Below, piece after piece: positions 33,809 to 41,504 of a stretch of DNA of 44,530 nt. Source of the DNA: DASRPD01 sp035646535 (lineage in GTDB: Bacteria; Actinomycetota; Acidimicrobiia; IMCC26256; JANYLB01); contig DASRPD010000070.1 of the NCBI GenBank assembly GCA_035646535.1, positions 1 through 44,530 of the forward strand. The letters run 5' to 3'. The notes beneath the pieces are model-generated. The model saw only the letters and a list, made by a program, of their open reading frames with translations, made no database searches and was not told where the DNA came from. How positions within the stretch are numbered: the stretch's first letter is position 1; every line of letters begins with the position of its first letter. The position numbers were made by a program, and so were the translations under genes.

Positions 33809-33831
33809 ATGATCATGCTACCAGGCTGCCA

Positions 33832-33863
33832 CTCACAAATGAGACGATCCTCTCTTTTATGAG
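33832..33863. promoter_or_regulatory. Paired CTCN(6)GAG operator-like sites upstream of MNT-HEPN
   Basis: CTCACAAATGAG (33832-33843) and CTCTTTTATGAG (33852-33863) start 20 bp apart, about two helical turns, and lie 24-55 bp upstream of the MNT start. The region is AT-rich compared with its surroundings. 33864-33987 shows nothing further. Confidence 0.45.
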
Positions 33864-33987
33864 AAGGCCGAGTCGGCTATGGCACCGGGCGGCGAGGGGT
33901 GGTCACAGGATCGTCACGGCGTCGGACGGCGTGCGGGCATCTACGAGCCCTGCTGAGGCCTCCACGCTCGTCTGCTCGATTCTGGGC

Positions 33988-34648
33988 TCAGCGCGCGCAG
34001 GTGATCAACTCTGGCCCGACCACACAGGGACGAGAGGTGCCATCTCGCTGCCAGAGCGTTACGGAGTGGTGCTCCAGGTCGAGGCACGCGACTGGGAGTG
34101 CCTGCAGCTGCGCGACCGTCGTCGAACGCAATTCGAGTGGTGCCTCGTTCACCAGGCCGCAGACGAGTGGCTGGCCAGCGTCTCTGAGGGCTACTGACGC
34201 ACCGTCCTCGAACCCGCCGCCCTCCTTGAGTACCCCGCACTGCAGCCGATAGACGTCGTTGGGAAGTCCACCGCTATCGCGACTCGCGTCAACGCACAAC
34301 ACGCCCTTCGCCCCTGGTGCCGTCGTGACCGTGCTGACCGAGGTGTCGGTGTTGAGCGCGGCACAGAGGCTCGGCTGGAACGAGGCCGGAAAGGGAATGG
34401 GCGCCTTCGAACCCGCCAACCTCGATGCATTCACTGGATACCGTGCCCTCGGAATCGACGGTGGTCGGCAGCGTGGCGGGGGCACTTGTTGAAGTTGTGG
34501 TGGCGCCTGTCGATGCGACACTCCCAACAGAGCGGTCCGCCGATGACGAGTTGCTCCCACAACCGGATACCGCCGCGGTCATGACGATGAGCGCGAACAC
34601 GACTGCGTGACGGGTGTGCTCGCTCGTTCCCGAGTCGGCAGTGGTCAC
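33988..34648 (-). pseudogene. Secreted lipoprotein gene with a frameshift
   Basis: From GTG 34648, with GGAGG six to seven bases upstream, the frame gives a lipoprotein signal (HAVVFALIVMTAAVSGCGSNSSS) and a Ser/Thr linker ending near SEGTVSSECIE (about 34430). From there the protein-like sequence continues in another frame: SKAPIPFPASFQPSLCAALNTDTS ... VLCVDASRDSGGLPNDVYRLQCGVL ... CGLVNEAPLELRSTTVAQLQALPVACLDLEHHSVTLWQRDGT, ending at 33988. The several Cys suggest a disulfide-bonded exported domain. No family is recognised. A true frameshift or a sequence error would explain this equally well. Confidence 0.5.
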
Positions 34649-34977
34649 GACTGTCCTCCGTACCGTCAAAACTTCTCTCGGGCGGGTCCTTCGACAAGAG
34701 CAACAGCACCCTTGAGGGCGCCTAAGGGCCTGAGCGGATAGGTGGCTCATGCGGGGCTCCAGCGGTCGCGGTAGGTGATGAGCTTGCCGACGATGAGAAC
34801 GGTGGTGGCGAGGCAGAGCGCGGCGTGGCGGCGGTCCGACACCCGCGGTCGGTGACAACCCAGCGGATGACCCACTTCGCTGGGCTGATGGGCTAGGTGT
34901 CGAGACGCTGCACCGCTTACAACGAGTCGTGGGCCAAAAGAGGTCGCACGCCACGCACGTTCTCACAAGCTTCACGA
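34649..34977. other. Gene-free stretch with remnant coding and inverted repeats
   Basis: A leftward frame around 34745-34850 reads AALCLATTVLIVGKLITYRDRWSPA before a stop, which looks like the end of some lost gene that I cannot identify. CCCAGCG (34859-34865) and CGCTGGG (34878-34884) form an inverted repeat; similar CCAGCG...CGCTGGG sequences recur near 35033-35067. Confidence 0.35.
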
Positions 34978-35005
34978 CTCAGCCACGCTCGATCGCTGGG
35001 CTGAG
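34978..35005. terminator. Inverted repeat downstream of DUF3494 gene
   Basis: CTCAGCC (34978-34984) and GGCTGAG (34999-35005) flank a 14-bp loop, about 60 bp beyond the stop of the leftward DUF3494 gene. Possible terminator. Confidence 0.35.
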
Positions 35006-35065
35006 CCAGTCGAGCGCGTGGTGGACAGTGTCCAGCGGATCGGATGAGCTCCGCGGAGCGCTGGG

Positions 35066-35932
35066 TCACCCAGTGAAATTCGGGGGCGCCACGATCGCGG
35101 TCGGCGGCGCCGCTGCTGGGCCACGTGGCACGGTTGGGCCCGGTGAAACTGCGCAGTCCGCTCGCGTGATCGCGTCTTGGATCAACGTCACGTTACCCTC
35201 GAGGGCGAGAAGTCGTCCCTCGATGTTCGCGCCCTGTGCCACCGTGATCGACGTGGCCGCCAGGATGTTTCCCTTGAAGATCGCGGTGGTATCGATGGTG
35301 GCACCGACGACGGCCCACCAGACGTTGCAGGCCTGGGCTCCGCCCGTGAGCTGGACCTCGCTGCCTGGGCCTACGGTGAGTGCGTCTGCTTGGTCCGCCG
35401 GTGCTTGGAAGATGAACACTCCGTTGGGGTCGCCTTGGGCGTCGAGGATGAGGGGACCCGCACCTGCGGTGATGCTGAACGTGGTCGCGGCGGAGTTGTA
35501 CACACCCGGCGACAAGGTTTGTCCACCGAGCTCGGTTGGCACAGTCTCATCCGCGGTTCGTCCGGCGGCATCGACATACGCCGCGCTCAAGGCGTTCTTC
35601 GCTGCCGTCAGCAGAGCAGGGTCCGTCACCCGACAGGGAAGGGGACCAGCAGCATCGACCGAGTAGATGGTCCCGTTCACCTCGTCACACGTCAATCCAA
35701 TGATGTTGGCACCAGTTTCGGGGGTTAGCCCAACGTCCCCGGTGATCGCGGATTCCGGAACGTCGGTGATCTCCGTGCCGGCCAGGATCGCGAACGGGTC
35801 GGCCGTCCCCAGATCTACCGGCGCCGCTAAGGTCTGGGGACCCGCGGGTACGGCCATGACCGCGGATGCCGCCAAGAACGTAACGCCGAGCACGAAGCCT
35901 TTGAGGGCACGAGTACGGCGAGCGGCGTTCAC
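35066..35932 (-). CDS. DUF3494 ice-binding-like secreted protein
   Basis: 288 residues from GTG 35932 with GGAAGG upstream. A signal peptide (KGFVLGVTFLAASAVMAVPAGPQTLA) is followed by the DUF3494 beta-solenoid: DLGTADPFAILAGTEITDVPESAITGDVGLTPETGANI, LSPGVYNSAATTFSITAGAGPLILDAQGDPNGVFIFQ, NVWWAVVGATIDTTAIFKGNILAATSITVAQGANIEGRLLALEGNVTL. The family includes ice-binding proteins and adhesin domains. The tail is Pro-rich with no clear LPxTG or membrane anchor, so it is probably released. It is cargo of the larger element. Confidence 0.9.
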   Translation of the reverse strand: MNAARRTRALKGFVLGVTFLAASAVMAVPAGPQTLAAPVDLGTADPFAILAGTEITDVPESAITGDVGLTPETGANIIGLTCDEVNGTIYSVDAAGPLPCRVTDPALLTAAKNALSAAYVDAAGRTADETVPTELGGQTLSPGVYNSAATTFSITAGAGPLILDAQGDPNGVFIFQAPADQADALTVGPGSEVQLTGGAQACNVWWAVVGATIDTTAIFKGNILAATSITVAQGANIEGRLLALEGNVTLIQDAITRADCAVSPGPTVPRGPAAAPPTAIVAPPNFTG

Positions 35933-36000
35933 CAGTGCCTACCTTCCACCGCTCGCAGCCGTGCGCCAGCCTCGCGACGCGCCGCACCCTTACGGAACCC

Positions 36001-36056
36001 TTGACATCGCATTGGAAAAGCATAAGCCGCGCTGCATGCTCAGTCAACAACTGAGC
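36001..36056 (+). promoter_or_regulatory. Possible promoter with hairpin before DUF429 gene
   Basis: A perfect TTGACA (36001-36006) is followed 16 bases later by TAAGCC, a weak -10. GCTCAGT (36038-36044) and ACTGAGC (36050-36056) form a 7-bp inverted repeat just downstream. It may serve the gene starting at 36189. The evidence is only sequence resemblance. Confidence 0.3.
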
Positions 36057-36188
36057 GTGGGACGCCGATCACGAGGTGGCTTCGTGCGCGGCGCCGCAAC
36101 TGCGTGGACCTCATCGCGGAGCTTGAACGACCGGGACTTGAGATCAGCTAGCGACGCTGAATGTTGCGCGTCGGTAGCATCGCGGCTG

Positions 36189-36884
36189 ATGGCTGATGGC
36201 GCAGGGACGAGCGCCGTTGGCGTCGATGGCTGTCCGACCGGATGGGTGGGCATCGTCCTCGACGACGAGCGCGAACCGGCGGCCGTGTGGGCCGCGACCA
36301 TCACAGAGCTCGCGGCACAGACGCCCGGCGTCGAGGCCATGGCCATCGACATTCCGATTGGACTTCCCGATCACGACGAGCGCGTGGCGGACCGCGACGC
36401 GAGGAAGGCACTCGGCACACGCTGGCAGACCGTCTTCCTCACGCCCGTCCGCCGCGCGATCGAAGCAGCCACCTACGAGGAAGCGAATCGCATCGCACGC
36501 GAGATCACCGGAGCCGGCATCAGCCGCCAGGCGTACGCACTCCGGAAGAAGATCCTTGAAGTCGACGACTGGATCGCTACAGCACCGTGCAGCGTGTACG
36601 AGGTCCACCCCGAGTTGAGCTTCTGTCACCTGGCCGATGCGCCTATCGCTGCGTCGAAGAAGACGTGGGCAGGCGCCCACGAGCGCCAGCGGTTGCTCGA
36701 GAGCGCAGGGATCCGCCTCGAAGGCGATCTCGGAATCGCCGGGATCCGCGCCGGACGAGACGACGTGCTCGACGCCGCAGTCGCGGCCTGGACCGCTCGG
36801 CGCGTCGCCGCGGGCAGCGCAGTTCAGCTCGGTGAACCCCAACCGATCGCAGGTTCAGACCACGCGTTCACCATCTGGGCGTAG
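36189..36884 (+). CDS. DUF429-family (predicted RNase H-fold) protein
   Basis: 231 residues from ATG 36189 (MADGAGTSAVGVDGCPTGW). The DUF429 hallmarks are VGVDGCPTGWVGIVLD, MAIDIPIGLPD, ADRDARKALG..WQTVFLTPVR, and YEVHPELSFCHL with SKKTWAGAHERQRLL. The fold is thought to be RNase H-like, but biochemical function is poorly known. It is cargo of the larger element and runs towards the excisionase gene. No gene can be supported in 36885-37285. Confidence 0.88.
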   Translation: MADGAGTSAVGVDGCPTGWVGIVLDDEREPAAVWAATITELAAQTPGVEAMAIDIPIGLPDHDERVADRDARKALGTRWQTVFLTPVRRAIEAATYEEANRIAREITGAGISRQAYALRKKILEVDDWIATAPCSVYEVHPELSFCHLADAPIAASKKTWAGAHERQRLLESAGIRLEGDLGIAGIRAGRDDVLDAAVAAWTARRVAAGSAVQLGEPQPIAGSDHAFTIWA

Positions 36885-37285
36885 CCCAGCTCAAACCCGA
36901 ACCGCGCGAGTTGACACCGCAGAGCGTGTTGCGGAAACGGGCCTGGCGTGACCATCCGCGGGGTGTTTTTGACCTTCAGCCGTCAACTCAGTCACCCGAT
37001 TCTCGCCGGCGCGGTACGTCGAGAGCAGCGGGTTCGGCATCGACATCACGCTAGGCGAACCTGCTTTGCGCTCCGGCACGTCCTCGCGAAAGCGCGTCGC
37101 TGCCTCACTGGGGCAACGCTCAAATCGCTGCGGCAAGACGCGTGGTGCAGACCCGTGGTCCAGAATCCCGGTGCAGGCCGGCGTGACGGCGAGGAAGCCA
37201 GGAAGAGATGCGTCTATGGACGGACGCTGGGATTTCTCGTGCGGTCGTATCGCGCTCGACTGGCCCGTGAGCGCATATCGACTGT

Positions 37286-37540
37286 ATGGACAACAACGGA
37301 GCACACAGAACGGAAGAACCAGGCGATCGCGAGCGGCCGATACCGAAGCGATCTTCGGCGGTCACAGCTGATAGGCGGCGGGTCTGGTCCGTCGACGAAG
37401 CCGCAATGATCCTGGGGATCTCACGGGCACACGCCTACGAACTCGTCGCTCGAAACGATCTCCCGTACGTGCGGCTCGGGCGACGAATCCCGATCCCCGC
37501 CAACGTCGTCGACGAGCTGCTCGATGTCGCGAGCGGCTAA
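37286..37540 (+). CDS. Excisionase-type HTH protein (Xis/RDF)
   Basis: 84 residues. After a ~30-residue charged start comes the excisionase-family winged helix VWSVDEAAMILGISRAHAYELVARNDLPYVRLGRRIPIPANVVDELL (about 34-80). Such proteins bind near att sites and favour excision by a tyrosine recombinase. It faces the integrase gene tail to tail, with stop codons overlapping at CTAA (37537-37540). The start is the first ATG of the frame and is not supported by a clear ribosome site. Confidence 0.82.
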   Translation: MDNNGAHRTEEPGDRERPIPKRSSAVTADRRRVWSVDEAAMILGISRAHAYELVARNDLPYVRLGRRIPIPANVVDELLDVASG

Positions 37541-38349
37541 CTCTTCGCGTCGTCGAGGACAGCGCCGAGCGATTCCGCCAACTGCACGTCGGCCGAGTCG
37601 AGCGCGTGCGCGTACACGCGCAACGTCATCGCCGGGTTCGCGTGACCGAGGCGACCCGCGACTGTGCGGACATCGTGACCGCTGGTGATCGCGGTCGTCG
37701 CAGTCCAGTGACGCAGATCATGCAACCGCCATTTGAGGTCGATCCCCGACGCTTCGCGTGCGCATTTCCACCATCACCCGATGCGATCCGGGTTCGGAGG
37801 TCCGGGGATGATCGAAAAGAGGTATGAGTTCACGCGCTCGCGCTCGGCGCGCAAGGCCGCGACCTGAGTCATGGTCTCCGCGTCGAGTCGCAACACGCGA
37901 CGGTCGGCGGTCTTCGTCGCCGAGTCGATGAGCATCGAACCATCCTCACCGCCGCGGACGACCGTGATGCTGCTATCGACCGTGAGCTGGCCGGTCTCGA
38001 TGTCGAAGTCAGTCCAGTGCAACGCGGCCAACTCCGAGCGTCGCAGGCCCGCGACAGCCGCGAGCCGCAGTGCGAGCCCCGCAGCCGGATCCAGCGTCCT
38101 CGCGGCTTCGATGACGGTGCGCACATCCTCGGAGCTCATCGACTCACGCCACACGGTGAGCACATCGGTGACGGTCCGCCCCCCGGCCGTCGAGCGCGGG
38201 CTGGATTCGAGGCGTGCCGCGGCGCGTTGAGCATCGCGTTTCGTGCCACGCACGGTCTGGCTGACCTGCGTCGGACGGCCTTCCGCGTCACGACCCGTGA
38301 ACACTCTGATCTCGAAGACGCCCGCTCGGCGTTCGCGCACCGTCGCCAC
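37537..38349 (-). pseudogene. Tyrosine recombinase (integrase) with opal codon and missing domain
   Basis: From GTG 38349 the frame gives an arm-binding-like N-terminus (VFEIRVFTGRDAEGRPTQVSQTVRGTKRDAQRAAARLES). After TVTDVLTVWRES it jumps to MSSEDVRTVIEAARTLDPAAGLALRLAAVAGLRRSELAALHW, so the usual ~100-residue core-binding domain is absent. The first catalytic Arg (GLRRSEL) is present. At 37774-37776 an in-frame TGA stands where the family has Trp (DRIG*WWKCAREA). The frame then continues to LHDLRHW, GHANPAMTLRVYAH with the nucleophile Tyr, and stops at 37537. It is probably inactive now. It lies directly beside the dehydrogenase 3' end, the expected place for an integrase at its attachment site. 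Confidence 0.85.
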
Positions 38350-38365
38350 GGCCGAAACGGCCGCC

Positions 38366-38388
38366 GTTGTAGGGATGGAGTAGGGATG
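38366..38388 (+). repeat. GTTGTAGGGATG + GTAGGGATG motif pair, right end of element 2
   Basis: GTTGTAGGGATG (38366-38377), GA, GTAGGGATG (38380-38388), between the integrase start and the dehydrogenase 3' end. It matches the pair at 32752-32775. Confidence 0.6.
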
Positions 38389-38423
38389 GACGCCGATTCG
38401 GGCGTCCGCCCCAACACCCTCGA

Positions 38424-38507
38424 ATCAGGGAATGTGCAGGCCGGAGATGGCGCGGGCGACGACGAGGCGCTGGATCTCCGAGGTGCCCTCGAAGATCGTG
38501 TAGATCT
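38424..38507 (-). other. Attachment-site copy C: 3' end of the intact dehydrogenase gene
   Basis: The last 25 codons of the acyl-CoA dehydrogenase, duplicated at 32582 (84 bp) and 30684 (78 bp). It contains the codon for catalytic Glu387. As the copy attached to the full gene, it is the chromosomal end of the island. Confidence 0.87.
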
Positions 38508-39648
38508 TCGAGTCACGGTGCCAACGCTCGACCGGGTAGTCGCGCACGTAACCGTACCCACCGAGGATCTGGATGGCCTGCTCGGTGGCCCACACCGCGA
38601 CCTCGCCGGCCTTGAGCTTGCTCATCGAGCCTTCGCCCGAGGTGAACTCCTTGCCGTTGCGGCCCATCCAGCACGCGCGCCACACCAACAGGCGTGCCGC
38701 GTCGATCTCCATCTTCATGTCGGCGAGCTTGAAGGCAATGCCCTGGTTCTCGATGATGGCCCGGCCGAACGCCTTGCGCTCCTTGGCGTAGTCGAGCGAG
38801 TACTCGTAGGCGGCACGGGCGATGCCGAGGGCCTGCGCGCCGACGAGCGGTCGGCTCACCTCGAAGGTGCTCATGGCCGCCTGCACGCGGCTGGACTTGC
38901 CCTCGCGGGCGCGCGCCAGACGGGCGTCGAGCTTCTCCTTGCCACCGAGGAGGCAGTTGCCGGGGATGCGCACGTCGTCGAGGATCACCTCGGCGGTGTG
39001 GCTGGCGCGGATGCCCATCTTGTCGAACTTCTGGCCCATGCTCAGACCCTTGGTCCCCGGTGGGACCACGAAGCTGGCGTGGCCGCGCGCTCGGAGCTCG
39101 GGCTCGACCGCCGCGACCACGACGTGCACGTTGGGGACCTTGTCGATCCCACCGTTGGTGATCCACGTCTTGGTGCCGTTGAGCACCCACTCGTCGGTCG
39201 CCTCGTCGTAGACCGCCCGCGTGCGCAAGCTGCTGACATCGCTGCCCGCGTCGGGCTCGCTCACCGCGAACGCGGCCACATGGATGTCGTCCGGCGTACC
39301 GAAGCACTGCGGCACCCACTCCGCGATCTGTTCGGGGGTACCGCTACCGACGATGCCCGAGACGCCGAGGGTCGTGCCGAGGAGTGCGAGGGTGATCCCC
39401 GCATCGCCCCACGCGAGCTCCTCGCTGATGAGCGGGAACAAGATGCCCGTCGGGTCACTGAAGCAGTTGGCGATGAACTCCCAGGAGTAGAGACCGATGC
39501 TCGCGGCCTCCTCGATGATCGGCCACGGGGTCTCCTCGCGCTCGTCCCACTCGTGGGCGGCGGGGCGGATCACGTTCTCCGCGAAATCGTGGACCCACTT
39601 GTGGATCTGGGTCTGGTCCTCGTTGAGGTCCAGGGAAAAGTCGGCCAT
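38425..39648 (-). CDS. Acyl-CoA dehydrogenase
   Basis: 407 residues, full length. AGGAGG lies six bases before ATG 39648. It oxidises an acyl-CoA to the 2-enoyl-CoA with FAD. Signatures: SEELAWGDAGITLAL, AAFAVSEPDAGSDVSSLRTRA, TKTWITNGGI, FDKMGIRASHTAEVILDDVRIP, VSRPLVGAQALGIARAAYEYSLDYAKERKAFG, AIQILGGYGYVRDYPVERWHRDSK and the catalytic Glu387 in TIFEGTSEIQR. The extreme 3' end doubles as the integration site of the neighbouring elements, which restore its C-terminus. Confidence 0.96.
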   Translation of the reverse strand: MADFSLDLNEDQTQIHKWVHDFAENVIRPAAHEWDEREETPWPIIEEAASIGLYSWEFIANCFSDPTGILFPLISEELAWGDAGITLALLGTTLGVSGIVGSGTPEQIAEWVPQCFGTPDDIHVAAFAVSEPDAGSDVSSLRTRAVYDEATDEWVLNGTKTWITNGGIDKVPNVHVVVAAVEPELRARGHASFVVPPGTKGLSMGQKFDKMGIRASHTAEVILDDVRIPGNCLLGGKEKLDARLARAREGKSSRVQAAMSTFEVSRPLVGAQALGIARAAYEYSLDYAKERKAFGRAIIENQGIAFKLADMKMEIDAARLLVWRACWMGRNGKEFTSGEGSMSKLKAGEVAVWATEQAIQILGGYGYVRDYPVERWHRDSKIYTIFEGTSEIQRLVVARAISGLHIP

Positions 39649-39755
39649 GACCGCCTCCTGGGGCTGGGGGCCGCGGCGCCGTTGCGGGCCGGGGCCGATC
39701 TCGGTCTCGAGGGCTCTTCGGCGATTCGCTCGCCGATTCGCTCGATCCCCACCAA

Positions 39756-39771
39756 GTTACTAGCTGGTAAC
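39756..39771. promoter_or_regulatory. TetR-operator-like palindrome upstream of the dehydrogenase
   Basis: GTTAC-TAGCTG-GTAAC, 108 bp upstream of the dehydrogenase start, resembles the TTAC...GTAA operators of TetR-type fatty-acid regulators. A direct repeat CGATTCGCTCG occurs at 39722 and 39734 nearby. No regulator gene is adjacent. Confidence 0.35.
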
Positions 39772-39817
39772 CGGGTCGACCACCCGGCCCGGGAGCACCC
39801 GGCCCAGCCCGCTCAGG

Positions 39818-40498
39818 TCAATCCCCGTTCTGGCTCGGCGGCGGCACGTTGTTGGTGACGGTCAGGTTCCGACTGGCCGGAGGTGAGCCCCCCGTCGTCG
39901 TGAGCGTGTAGGCCACCGAGGCCGCGGTGCAGTCGAATGCGGCCGACGTCGAACCGGACGCGGCCTGGGCGGAGGGTGCCGCGCCACCGACCGAGAGCTG
40001 CGTCCCCGTGGCGTTCTGCGTGGTCCACGACAGCGACACCGTGGGGACCGGGCAGCTCGCGTCGGTCGGACCGGAGAACGAGGCGATGGTCGGCGGCGGG
40101 ATCGTCGCGGTGGTCGTCGTGGTCGTGGTGGTCGTGGTGGGAGCCGACGTCGTCGTGGTGGGAGCCGACGTCGTCGTGGGACGTGACGTGGTGGTCGTCG
40201 TCGTCGATGTCACCGTCACCTTCGCGCCGCTCTCGCGGGTCGCCGCGCCGACACCGACGCCGCTGAGCACGCCCACGACCAGCACGACCGCCGCACCGAA
40301 GGCGAGGCCGCCACGTTTGGTCGGATCGCCATCGTCGGTGCCGGAGGCCGCGGTGGACCCGGTTCCCGTCGGGGGGCCGCCCGACCCGGCCGCGCCGGCC
40401 AGGGGCACGGCGCGGGTCGCGGCGTCGCCGGGCGCCGGGTCACCGCCGGCTCTGGGAACCGCGCGGGTGGGCTCGTCGGGTGCGGGTGGTCCTGGCAT
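39818..40498 (-). CDS. Thr-rich anchored protein with Ig-like C-terminal domain
   Basis: 226 residues from ATG 40498 (MPGPPAPDEPTRAVPR). A Pro/Ala-rich cytoplasmic part is followed by one helix (GLAFGAAVVLVVGVLSGVGVGAA, about 96-118). A Thr-rich spacer with SAPTTTT repeats (encoded near 40100-40215) leads to a ~90-residue beta domain: PTIASFSGPTDASCPVPTVSLSWTTQNATGTQLSVGG ... AAFDCTAASVAYTLTTTGGSPPASRNLTVTNN, an Ig-like fold with a Cys pair. It is probably displayed outside the membrane. It starts 10 bp after the LLM oxidoreductase stop, so the two may share a transcript. Confidence 0.75.
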   Translation of the reverse strand: MPGPPAPDEPTRAVPRAGGDPAPGDAATRAVPLAGAAGSGGPPTGTGSTAASGTDDGDPTKRGGLAFGAAVVLVVGVLSGVGVGAATRESGAKVTVTSTTTTTTSRPTTTSAPTTTTSAPTTTTTTTTTTATIPPPTIASFSGPTDASCPVPTVSLSWTTQNATGTQLSVGGAAPSAQAASGSTSAAFDCTAASVAYTLTTTGGSPPASRNLTVTNNVPPPSQNGD

Positions 40499-40508
40499 CG
40501 CCCGCGAA

Positions 40509-41483
40509 CTATGCCACCGCCATCGCGTGGAACGCGCGCAGCTCCCGGGCGATGTCCGGGCCGCCGGCAGCGAACAAGACCTCGGTAGCACCCGATTCCG
40601 CGAGGGCATCGAGCCGGCCCCGCAGGTCCGGCGCCTCCCCCGTCCACGTGAACATGGACAGCACGTCACCGGTCACGACCGCCCGGTCACGCTCCGTGAC
40701 GGCCACGAAGTGGTCCTCGTGCAGCGCGAGATGGCGCTCGCGCTCAGGAATCGCGTCGATCGTGGCTCGCCACTCGGCGCCGCCGGGAAGGCCCTCGACG
40801 TCGGCGGGATTCAACTCGTAGATGCCGTGATACGCCACCGCCGCCATGGGACCCGCCGCGGCGATGGCCCGCTCCGATCCGGCGTCCTCACCCGCATCCA
40901 GCACCGTGCCGTAGGTGAGCACCGTGCACCGGTCGAACTCGGGGAACGTCGGTCCGACCGTCATCACGCCGTCGCCGAGCTCACGGGCGACGGCGAGGCC
41001 CTTGGGCCCGTTCGCGCCGATGCGGATCGGCACGTCCACCGGAAGATCCAGATAGCCCGTGGGGGGCATGAGGCGCACGAGCTCGCCGTCGACCTCGACC
41101 GACTCGCCGGCGAGCAACCCGCGGAGCTGGCGGACGTAGCGCTCGACCCACGCCCACGTGAGCGCGGGCTGGCCGAGGGCCATCCGGCCGGTGAACCCGG
41201 TGCCGATCGCGACGGTGAGCCGTCCGGGCGCGAGCCCGTCCACGGTGGCGATCGCGTTCGCGGTCACCATGACGTGACGCAGGCTCGGCACCAACACGGC
41301 GGGGCCGAATCCGATCCGGTCCGTGGCCTCGGCGATGCGCGCGAGCGAGACCCAGACGTCGGGATACAGCGCGGGCGAGTCGTACAGCCACACGCGCTCG
41401 TAGCCGAGCTCCTCGGCAAGACGGGCGTGGCTGACGCAGTCAGGTCCCGGCGGGATCCCGCACGACACTTCGATCATGGGCAC
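40509..41483 (-). CDS. LLM-class (luciferase-like, probably F420-dependent) oxidoreductase
   Basis: 324 residues; start GTG 41483 or ATG 41477 two codons on. TIM-barrel features: LAEELGYERVWLYDSPALYPDVWVSLARIAEATDRIGFGPAVLVPSLRHVMVTANAIATVDGLAPGRLTVAIGTGFTG and PVDVPIRIGANGPKGLAVARELGDGVM. This matches actinobacterial LLM flavin/F420 oxidoreductases. Cofactor preference is inferred from the taxon. It lies 21 bp after the large lipoprotein hydrolase gene and may be co-transcribed with it. Confidence 0.9.
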   Translation of the reverse strand: MPMIEVSCGIPPGPDCVSHARLAEELGYERVWLYDSPALYPDVWVSLARIAEATDRIGFGPAVLVPSLRHVMVTANAIATVDGLAPGRLTVAIGTGFTGRMALGQPALTWAWVERYVRQLRGLLAGESVEVDGELVRLMPPTGYLDLPVDVPIRIGANGPKGLAVARELGDGVMTVGPTFPEFDRCTVLTYGTVLDAGEDAGSERAIAAAGPMAAVAYHGIYELNPADVEGLPGGAEWRATIDAIPERERHLALHEDHFVAVTERDRAVVTGDVLSMFTWTGEAPDLRGRLDALAESGATEVLFAAGGPDIARELRAFHAMAVA

Positions 41484-41504
41484 TGCTCTCTGATCCTCGA
41501 CTCG

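Noticed and set aside
34740..34930. Transposase remnant
   Set aside because: The leftward text ending ITYRDRWSPA recalls the end of some transposases, but I cannot match it to a named family and see no terminal inverted repeats.
19997..37776. Recoding of TGA as Trp, suggested by in-frame TGA at 19997 and 37774
   Set aside because: Many intact genes here end in TGA, including overlapping GTGA/ATGA stop-starts, so TGA is a normal stop. Both affected genes also carry other lesions.
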